DNA of 12,657 bases from an uncultured Phycisphaerales bacterium (lineage in GTDB: Bacteria > Planctomycetota > Phycisphaerae > Sedimentisphaerales > Anaerobacaceae): NCBI GenBank assembly GCA_937868145.1, contig CALMMH010000865.1:1-12657 (forward strand), given 5' to 3'. Of this stretch, positions 7,128 to 12,657 are shown in pieces. Each line of letters opens with the position of its first letter. Positions within the stretch are counted from its first letter, which is position 1. Both the position numbers and the translations under genes were made by a program. The notes below the pieces were generated by a model that had not been told where the DNA came from, did no database searches, and saw only the letters and a program-made list of their open reading frames with translations.

Positions 7128-8504
7128 ATGGAAAAGAAGATCGAGAAGCAAAAGCAGGATGGGAAGCTTTCCCGTCGTGATTTCGTGGGCGCTGCCGCTG
7201 CGGTCGCCGCGTTCACGGTTGTGCCCCGACACGTCCTGGGCGGCCAGGGCAACACGGCCCCGAGCGATAAAGTGAACGTCGCCGCCATCGGCACCGGCGG
7301 CATGGGCTCGGGCAACACGAACGCCTGCGCCGCCGCCGGGGCGAACATCGTGGCCCTGTGCGACGTGGACTGGAATCGCGCGGCCGACCAGTTCAAGAAG
7401 TACCCCGATGCCAAGCAGTACAAAGATTTCCGCAAAATGCTCGACGAGCAGAAAGACATCGACGCGGTGATCGTCGCCACGCCGGACCACATGCACGCCA
7501 TCGCCTCGATCGCGGCGATGCGACGCGGCAAGCACGTCTACTGCCAGAAGCCTCTGACTCGTCTGGTGTCCGAGGCCCGCGCGATGACCGAGGCCGCCCG
7601 AAAGTTCAAAGTCGTCACCCAGATGGGCAACCAGGGCCATTCGGGCGATGGCGTCCGCGACATCTGCGAGTGGATCTGGGCCGGCGTGATCGGCGAGGTG
7701 AAAGAGGTCCACGCCTGGACGAACCGGCCGGTGTGGGCGCAGGGCATCGATCGGCCCAAGGAAGTCCATGATATTCCCAGCACGCTCGACTGGAACCTGT
7801 GGCTGGGACCGGCCCCCGAGCGTCCGTTCAACAAGTGCTATCTTCCGTTCTCCTGGCGAGGCTGGTGGGATTTCGGCGGCGGCGCCCTGGCCGATATGGC
7901 CTGCCACGTTCTGGACCCGGTGTTCTGGGCGCTGAAGCTCAAGTACCCGACCAGCGTCGAGGCAAGTTGCACGTCGGTCAACAACGAGACGTTCCCGCTG
8001 GCTTCCATGGTTCACTATGAGTATCCGGCCCGCGAGAATATGCCCGCCGTGAAGGTCCATTGGTATGACGGCGGCCTCAAGCCCCAGCGTCCGGATCTGC
8101 TGGAAGTCGGTCGTCCGATCGACCAGGAGTCCAGCAACGTGTTGTTCATCGGCAGCAAGGGCGTCCTCCGCTGCGGTGAATACGGCGGCGGCCCGCAACT
8201 GCTGCCCTTCGAGCGGCACCGGGAGTTCCTCAAGAACAAACCCCCGCAAACCCTCAAACGCATCACGACCGGCCACGAGGGCAACTGGCTGGAGGCCATC
8301 CGCACGGGCGGCCAGGCCACATCGCACTTCGACTACGCGGGACCCTTCACCGAGATGGTCACGATGGGCAACCTCGCCATTCGTCCCGAGAACGTCGGTA
8401 AGAAACTCCTCTGGGACGGCGAGAACATGAAGGTCACCAACGACGAGAAGGCCAACGATTTCGTGCAGACGCACTATCGCGACGGCTGGTCGCTGGAGAT
8501 GTAG
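7128..8504 (+). CDS. Tat-exported Gfo/Idh/MocA family oxidoreductase
   Basis: This 458-residue protein starts at an ATG 9 nt after GAGGA. It has a twin-arginine signal SRRDFVG (15-21) and an Ala-rich core ending near VLGG. The Rossmann domain shows GTGGMG (55-60), VALCDVD, ATPDHMHA (117-124) and CQKPLT (139-144), with Lys141 in the EKP-type position but Gln before it. The C-terminal domain carries NLWLGPAPERPF, WRGWWDF and the Asp256/His260/Asp263 set (ADMACHVLD), then VHWYDGG and a C-terminal tail with ENMKVTND. It is closest to the next gene, sharing the signal region, much of the Rossmann domain and a 44-bp exact DNA repeat near the 3' end. It begins the right-hand paralogue array 77 nt after the DUF1080 gene. 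The likely role is extracytoplasmic oxidation of a glycoside, cofactor NAD(P). Substrate and direction are unknown. Confidence 0.9.
   Translation: MEKKIEKQKQDGKLSRRDFVGAAAAVAAFTVVPRHVLGGQGNTAPSDKVNVAAIGTGGMGSGNTNACAAAGANIVALCDVDWNRAADQFKKYPDAKQYKDFRKMLDEQKDIDAVIVATPDHMHAIASIAAMRRGKHVYCQKPLTRLVSEARAMTEAARKFKVVTQMGNQGHSGDGVRDICEWIWAGVIGEVKEVHAWTNRPVWAQGIDRPKEVHDIPSTLDWNLWLGPAPERPFNKCYLPFSWRGWWDFGGGALADMACHVLDPVFWALKLKYPTSVEASCTSVNNETFPLASMVHYEYPARENMPAVKVHWYDGGLKPQRPDLLEVGRPIDQESSNVLFIGSKGVLRCGEYGGGPQLLPFERHREFLKNKPPQTLKRITTGHEGNWLEAIRTGGQATSHFDYAGPFTEMVTMGNLAIRPENVGKKLLWDGENMKVTNDEKANDFVQTHYRDGWSLEM
8409..8452 (+). repeat. 44-bp exact repeat, copy 1 (partner 9885-9928)
   Basis: A 44-nt stretch starting CTCTGGGACGGCGAGAACAT is identical to 9885-9928. 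It encodes the C-terminal LWDGENMKVTNDEKA of both oxidoreductases. The lack of even synonymous differences points to recent duplication or gene conversion. Confidence 0.85.
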
Positions 8505-8517
8505 AAGATTATCGTTA

Positions 8518-8568
8518 CGACGCCGGGACGTCATGCCTATCCTCTTGTGGACATGACGTCCGGTGTCG
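8518..8568. repeat. Strong imperfect inverted repeat between two oxidoreductase genes
   Basis: Bases 8518-8535 (CGACGCCGGGACGTCATG) pair with 8552-8568 (CATGACGTCCGGTGTCG). One G is bulged, there is one G-T wobble and the loop is 16 nt. Each arm contains the palindrome GACGTC. It lies 13 nt after the stop of the upstream gene and 38 nt before the next start, in a 102-nt gap with no other feature. No T-run follows, so a classical terminator is unlikely. An RNA-stabilising or processing hairpin, or an operator for a dimeric regulator, are possible. Confidence 0.6.
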
Positions 8569-8606
8569 CTCTCGATGACAAATCACAGCAGAGAGGCAGG
8601 TAGATC

Positions 8607-9974
8607 ATGACACAGTCAAAGAACAAGGGCTTGTCCCGCCGCGACTTCGTCGGCGCCGCCGCGGCCGTGGCCGCGTTCACGGTCGTGCCCCGGCACGTCC
8701 TGGGCGGCGCGGGCAATACCGCCCCGAGCGACAAGCTGAACATCGCCGGCGTCGGCGTCGGCGGGATGGGACAGAACAACGTCGCCAAGTGCGCGAGCGA
8801 GAATATCGTCGCGTTGTGCGATGTGGACGCCAAGTACGCGGCCGGCGTGTTCGAGAAGTATCCGAACGCGAAAAAGTGGACGGATTATCGCAAGATGCTC
8901 GACGAGCAGAAGGACATCGACGCGGTGATCGTCGCCACGCCGGACCACCTGCACGCCGTGGTTGCGATGGCCGCGATGCAGCGGGGCAAGCACGTCTACG
9001 TTCAGAAGCCGCTGACTCGCAGCGTGTGGGAAGCCCGCATGCTGACCGAGGCCGCCCGCAAGTACAAAGTGCAGACCCAGATGGGCAACCAGGGTCACTC
9101 CAGCGAGGAGCTTCGGCTCGTCAGCGAGTGGATCCAGGACGGCGCGATCGGGAACGTGACCGAGGTGCACTGCTGGACGAACCGTCCGGTGTGGCCGCAG
9201 GGCATCGATCGGCCCACGGAGACGCCTCCGGTGCCGGAAGGTCTGGATTGGGATCTCTGGATCGGGCCGTCGCCGATGCGGCCGTACAACCCGATCTATC
9301 TGCCGTTCAACTGGCGCGCGTGGATCGACTTCGGAGCCGGCGCCCTGGGCGACATGGGCTGCCACGTGATGGATGCCGCGTTCTCGGCCTTGAAGCTCAA
9401 GTACCCGGTCAGCGTCCAGGCCAGCCATTCCTGGGAAGTCAAGCAGATGTGGACCCGGTTCGACAACAAAGAAACCTATCCCTCGGCCGAAATCGTGCAC
9501 TATCAGTTCCCGGCCCGCGGGAACATGCCGGCGGTGAAGCTCCACTGGTACGACGGCGGCATCATGCCGGAGCGGCCGGACGATCTCGAAGCCGGACGAA
9601 GCATCCCGGAAAGCGGCACGATTTTCGTCGGGGACAAGGGCAAGCTCATCTGCGACACGTACTGCGAGAATCCTCGCATTTTCCCCGAGTCCAAGATGAA
9701 GGCCTACAAGAGACCCGCCAAGACTTTTCGCCGAGTCAAGGGCGGCGTGGACGGCCACGAGCAGGATTGGATCAGCGCCTGCAAAGGCGGACCGGTGGCC
9801 AGCTCGAACTTCGATTACTCCGGCCCGTTCACCGAAACGGTCGTCATGGGCAACCTGGCGGTTCTCAATCCCGAGAAGGTGCTGCTCTGGGACGGCGAGA
9901 ACATGAAGGTCACCAACGACGAGAAGGCGAACGCCTTTGTGAAACCGCAGTTCCGCGAGGGATGGTCCCTGTAA
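8607..9974 (+). CDS. Tat-exported Gfo/Idh/MocA family oxidoreductase, close paralogue of the preceding gene
   Basis: This 455-residue protein starts at an ATG 6 nt after GGCAGG. The twin-arginine signal SRRDFVG (10-16) and the following stretch to VLGG match the upstream paralogue almost residue for residue. The Rossmann domain has GVGGMG (50-55), ATPDHLHA and VQKPLT with Lys134 (again Q before K). The second domain has DLWIGPSPMRPY, a D-x3-H-x2-D set at Asp249/His253/Asp256 (GDMGCHVMD) and LHWYDGG. Differences from the upstream copy are concentrated in the outer parts of the C-terminal domain, for example an added SHSWEVKQMWTRFDNKET segment in the 270s. That pattern suggests substrate diversification after tandem duplication. 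It is followed 40 nt later by a third family member. The substrate is unknown. Confidence 0.9.
   Translation: MTQSKNKGLSRRDFVGAAAAVAAFTVVPRHVLGGAGNTAPSDKLNIAGVGVGGMGQNNVAKCASENIVALCDVDAKYAAGVFEKYPNAKKWTDYRKMLDEQKDIDAVIVATPDHLHAVVAMAAMQRGKHVYVQKPLTRSVWEARMLTEAARKYKVQTQMGNQGHSSEELRLVSEWIQDGAIGNVTEVHCWTNRPVWPQGIDRPTETPPVPEGLDWDLWIGPSPMRPYNPIYLPFNWRAWIDFGAGALGDMGCHVMDAAFSALKLKYPVSVQASHSWEVKQMWTRFDNKETYPSAEIVHYQFPARGNMPAVKLHWYDGGIMPERPDDLEAGRSIPESGTIFVGDKGKLICDTYCENPRIFPESKMKAYKRPAKTFRRVKGGVDGHEQDWISACKGGPVASSNFDYSGPFTETVVMGNLAVLNPEKVLLWDGENMKVTNDEKANAFVKPQFREGWSL
9885..9928 (+). repeat. 44-bp exact repeat, copy 2 (partner 8409-8452)
   Basis: Identical to 8409-8452 and encoding the same C-terminal segment in the second paralogue. 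The flanks diverge on both sides. Confidence 0.85.
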
Positions 9975-10000
9975 AGAAACACTTTGATTCATCAGAAGTT

Positions 10001-10006
10001 AAGGAG
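10001..10006 (+). promoter_or_regulatory. Strong Shine-Dalgarno site before the 10015 gene
   Basis: AAGGAG lies 8 nt before ATG 10015. It is a better match to the anti-SD than the sites of the other oxidoreductase genes, suggesting relatively strong translation of this one. Confidence 0.65.
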
Positions 10007-10014
10007 TCAGGTTC

Positions 10015-11397
10015 ATGTCAAACATCACACGTCGTCAGTTCCTCGGAACCGCGGTTGCCGCAGGAGCCGCCAGCGCCCTCAGTTTCCCGAAGATGGTTCG
10101 GGGCCAGGGGCTCAATGAGAAGCTCCAGGTCGGGTTCATCGCCGTCGGCGGACGGGCAGGCGCCCACACGGAAGCCTCGTACAAGGCCGGCCTTCAGTGT
10201 GTCGCCTTTGCCGAAGTCGACAAGACCCGGTGGGGCGGCGTAACCGGCAGACAGGGTTGGGAGCAGGCCAAAGGGTATACCGATTGGCGGAAGGTATTCG
10301 AGAATCACGGCAAGGAGTTGGACGTGGTTTTCGTGGCGACGCCGGACCACACCCACTTCGCTCCGTCGATGACCGCGGTTTCCATGGGCATTCACTGCTA
10401 CACCGAGAAGCCGCTGACGTGGTCGGTTCGCGAGGCGCAGCTTCTGGCGGCCGCCTATGCCAAGAACCCCAAGGTCGTCACTCAGCAGGGCAACCAGGGC
10501 CACGCCGGCGAGGGCTGGCGTCAGGCGTACGAATACGTCAAGGCCGGCGCCGTGGGCGAGGTCACCGAATTCCATACCTGGACGAATCGTCCGATCTGGC
10601 CCCAGGGCGGCGGCCGTCCGGAAGGATCGGATCCGGTTCCCGAGACGCTGGACTGGGAATCCTGGATCGGACCGGCCCCGATGCGTCCCTACAAGGGCAA
10701 TAGAACCTATCATGATTTCGCCTGGCGCGGCTTTGTCGATTTCGGCTCCGGCGCCCTGGGCGACATGGCCTGCCACACCACCGACGGCATCTATTCGATC
10801 ATGGAGCCCGGCTATGCCGCCACGGCCGAGCCGTACATCATGACCGGACCTGTCACGGATATGTGGCCAGCCGGCATGATCGTCAAGAGCACCTACCGCG
10901 CCACGAGCAGTCGGCCCGGCTTCAGGACCTTCTGGTATGAGGGCAACGACGGAACCGGCAGGCCGCTCATGCCGATACCGCCGGAGGAACTCGCCAGCAA
11001 AGGACGCCCGATGAATCTGCCGAGGACCGGCAATCTGATCTACGGCACCAAAGGCAAGCTGCTGGTGGAAGGGGACTACTGGGAACGCGTGCGGCTGCTC
11101 CCCCTGGAGCGGCACAACGAATTCGGCGAGCCCGCAAAGCTGCTCGAACGTTCGCCGGGCCATCACGAGGAGTTTTTCATGGCCTGCCGAGGTGAGAAGC
11201 CTCGGGAGTTCAGCCGGTCCAACTGGAGCTATTCGGGCCCCATGGCCGCCAACATTCAGCTCGGCAACCTTTGCGCCCGCGCGGGCAAAAAGCTCGAGTT
11301 GGACGAGAGCGGCAAGATCACCAGCGATCCGAAGATCAACGACCTGGCCTGGCGCGAGCCTCGCGAGGGTTGGGGTCCGCTGGCGATGAACGTCTAA
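10015..11397 (+). CDS. Tat-exported Gfo/Idh/MocA family oxidoreductase, divergent member with EKP motif
   Basis: This 460-residue protein starts with TRRQFLG (5-11), a twin-arginine signal, and a short Ala-rich core. The glycine loop is AVGGRAG (43-49) where the neighbours mostly have GGMG. The catalytic-type motif is the canonical TEKPLT with Lys132. The second domain has ESWIGPAPMRPY, the set Asp250/His254/Asp257 (GDMACHTTD) and, in place of the usual HWYDGG, FWYEGNDGTGRPLMPIPPEE. That longer segment, plus PYIMTGPVTDMW around residues 280-290, sets it apart from the paralogues on both sides. The C-terminus (KITSDPKINDLAWREPREGW) still aligns with their MKVTNDEKAN tail. It belongs to the same family but to an older branch, so it may handle a different sugar or the opposite redox step. 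Export and NAD(P) dependence are inferred from the family. Confidence 0.9.
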   Translation: MSNITRRQFLGTAVAAGAASALSFPKMVRGQGLNEKLQVGFIAVGGRAGAHTEASYKAGLQCVAFAEVDKTRWGGVTGRQGWEQAKGYTDWRKVFENHGKELDVVFVATPDHTHFAPSMTAVSMGIHCYTEKPLTWSVREAQLLAAAYAKNPKVVTQQGNQGHAGEGWRQAYEYVKAGAVGEVTEFHTWTNRPIWPQGGGRPEGSDPVPETLDWESWIGPAPMRPYKGNRTYHDFAWRGFVDFGSGALGDMACHTTDGIYSIMEPGYAATAEPYIMTGPVTDMWPAGMIVKSTYRATSSRPGFRTFWYEGNDGTGRPLMPIPPEELASKGRPMNLPRTGNLIYGTKGKLLVEGDYWERVRLLPLERHNEFGEPAKLLERSPGHHEEFFMACRGEKPREFSRSNWSYSGPMAANIQLGNLCARAGKKLELDESGKITSDPKINDLAWREPREGWGPLAMNV

Positions 11398-11411
11398 GTG
11401 GATCACGCAGC

Positions 11412-11430
11412 GCGGAGTTCTCTGCTCCGT
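11412..11430. repeat. Small inverted repeat in the gap before the last gene
   Basis: CGGAG (11413-11417) pairs with CTCCG (11425-11429), extendable by G-T wobbles on each side, with a 5-nt loop. It lies in the 55-nt gap between oxidoreductase genes. It is short and may be chance. Confidence 0.2.
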
Positions 11431-11452
11431 TGTACACGAGAGATTACGCCTT

Positions 11453-12657
11453 ATGAATGAATCGAACCATTCAAAAAAGGCCGACCGTGGTTCCGGTTTG
11501 TCACGTCGAGAGTTCGTGGAGGCCGCGGCGGTAGCCGCGGCCTTCACTTTCGTGCCCAGGCACGTTCTCGGCGGGGCGGGCGCGGACTCGGCCAACAATA
11601 AGCTCAATATCGCCGGCATCGGCGTCGGCGGCCAGGGCGGCGGCGACATCAACGCCCTGAGCAGCGAGAACATTGTTGCCCTGTGCGACGTGGACGAGGA
11701 GCGTGCGGCCGGGACATTCAACAAATTCCCGAATGCCAGGAAGTACCAGGACTTCCGCCAGATGCTCGATAGAGAGCATAAGAACATCGACGCGGTGATG
11801 GTCGCCACGCCGGATCATTGCCACGCCCCGGCGGCGATCATGGCCATGAAGATGGGCAAGCACGTCTATTGCGAAAAGCCCATGGCCCACACGATCTACG
11901 AGGCCCGTCGCATGACGGAAGTCGCCAAGGAGATGAAGGTCGTCACGCAGATGGGCCAGGGCGGCCACGCGGGCGAAGGCCTCCGGCTGACGTACGAATA
12001 CCTCCACGACGGCGCGATCGGTCCGGTTCGTGAAGTCCATGTCTGGAGCGACCGGCCCGGCACGTCCACGCGTCCGTGGTGGCCGCAGGGGATCGATCGG
12101 CCGACGGATACCATGGCTATCCCGGCGACTTTGAACTGGGATGCCTGGCTGGGGCCCGCCCACTGGCGACCCTATCACAAGGCTTATGTCCCTCACGATT
12201 GGCGTGGCTGGTGGGAGTTCGGCTGCGGAGCCATGGGCGACATGGCCGTGCACAACGCCGACCCGGCGTTCTTCTGCCTCGATCTCGACGCGCCGGTGGC
12301 GGTCGAGGCCGAGACCAGCGGAGTCAATGATGAGACCCTGCCCAAGTGGTCGATCATCACGTACGAATTCCCCGCCAAGGGCAATCGCCCGGCGGTCACG
12401 ATGAAATGGTACGACGGCGGCAAGCTGCCCCCGCGTCCGCCGGAGCTCGAAGACGGCCGCAAGCTGGAAGACAACGGCATCCTGTTTGTCGGCGACAAGG
12501 GCAAGATCCTCTGCGGCGGCTGGTCCGGCCCGCCGAGGCTGATCCCCGAATCGAAAATGAAAGAATACAAGAAACCCGAGAAGACACTGCTTCGTTCTCC
12601 CGGTCATCACCAGGAATGGATTGACGCCTGCAAGGCGGGCAAGCCCGAGATGGCCAT
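11453..12657 (+). CDS. Tat-exported Gfo/Idh/MocA family oxidoreductase (3' end outside window)
   Basis: The frame opens at ATG 11453, with a weak GAGAGA site 9 nt upstream, and stays open to the window end: 401 codons plus two bases, so the last 50-60 residues are missing. The twin-arginine signal is SRREFVE (17-23), followed by an Ala-rich core and FVPRHVLGG, shared with the 7128 and 8607 genes. The Rossmann domain has GVGGQG (57-62), VALCDVD, ATPDHCHA and the canonical CEKPMA with Lys142. The second domain has DAWLGPAHWRPY, WRGWWEFG and Asp263/His267/Asp270 (GDMAVHNAD), then MKWYDGG and SPGHHQEWIDACKAGKP near the end. It has a short insert, PGTSTRPWW, before the PQGIDRP motif that the other paralogues lack. 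It is the sixth family member in the window. The specific substrate is unknown. Confidence 0.9.
   Translation, partial: MNESNHSKKADRGSGLSRREFVEAAAVAAAFTFVPRHVLGGAGADSANNKLNIAGIGVGGQGGGDINALSSENIVALCDVDEERAAGTFNKFPNARKYQDFRQMLDREHKNIDAVMVATPDHCHAPAAIMAMKMGKHVYCEKPMAHTIYEARRMTEVAKEMKVVTQMGQGGHAGEGLRLTYEYLHDGAIGPVREVHVWSDRPGTSTRPWWPQGIDRPTDTMAIPATLNWDAWLGPAHWRPYHKAYVPHDWRGWWEFGCGAMGDMAVHNADPAFFCLDLDAPVAVEAETSGVNDETLPKWSIITYEFPAKGNRPAVTMKWYDGGKLPPRPPELEDGRKLEDNGILFVGDKGKILCGGWSGPPRLIPESKMKEYKKPEKTLLRSPGHHQEWIDACKAGKPEMA

Noticed and set aside
8518..8568. Mobile-element end or attachment site
   Set aside because: There is no transposase, recombinase or target duplication near it, and the flanking genes are intact. 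The arms face each other over a 16-nt loop, as expected for a hairpin.
10018..11808. Long minus-strand open frame (596 codons) across two oxidoreductase genes
   Set aside because: Both plus-strand genes have complete family motifs. The minus translation has no domain and spans a gene boundary.
1..12657. Promoters of the -35/-10 type in the intergenic gaps
   Set aside because: No pair of hexamers with proper spacing was convincing in any gap. The short gaps and shared direction fit transcription from upstream of the window.

Overview
The window is a dense, one-strand (+) gene cluster from a GC-rich bacterium, most likely a planctomycete or another member of the PVC group (Phycisphaerae-like). 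This placement is inferred from the gene mix and not from a marker gene. The mix is tandem Tat-exported Gfo/Idh/MocA oxidoreductases, ThuA-like proteins, HEAT-repeat secreted proteins and a 3-keto-disaccharide hydrolase (DUF1080) protein. No rRNA, tRNA, transposase, CRISPR array or phage gene is visible.

Layout, left to right. Positions 1-450 hold the C-terminal end of a Gfo/Idh/MocA oxidoreductase, followed after 18 nt by a full-length Tat-exported relative (469-1758). Next come three proteins with Sec-type signal peptides: a ThuA domain fused to HEAT repeats (1836-3446), a HEAT solenoid ending in a lectin-like module with a DDGVKVWLNG motif (3586-5448), and a DUF1080 protein that carries the same kind of module inside it (5473-7050). 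The right half is four more Tat-type Gfo/Idh/MocA genes in tandem (7128-8504, 8607-9974, 10015-11397, 11453 to the window end). All genes are co-directional with gaps of 18-139 nt, so one operon or a few overlapping transcripts is likely. No convincing promoter was found. Structured inverted repeats sit in the 3447-3585 and 8505-8606 gaps.

How they may work together (inference from family knowledge). Gfo/Idh/MocA enzymes of the ThuB type oxidise glycosides at C3 of a sugar ring. The resulting 3-keto-glycosides are labile and can be cleaved by DUF1080-type 3-keto-glycoside hydrolases, and ThuA-type proteins act on 3-keto sugars. Here every product with a visible N-terminus has an export signal. 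The cluster therefore looks like an extracytoplasmic 3-keto-type glycan or glycoside breakdown system with at least six diversified oxidoreductases. The HEAT/lectin-like proteins would be scaffolds or substrate-binding partners. The substrate cannot be read from the sequence.

The most unusual observations are: the two halves of the lectin-like module in the DUF1080 protein occur in the opposite order to those in the neighbouring HEAT protein, and interrupt the DUF1080 domain; the HEAT solenoid of the ThuA protein seems to continue in the next, separately secreted gene; three of five oxidoreductases have QKP in place of the usual EKP; and a strong imperfect hairpin lies between two of the duplicated oxidoreductase genes.
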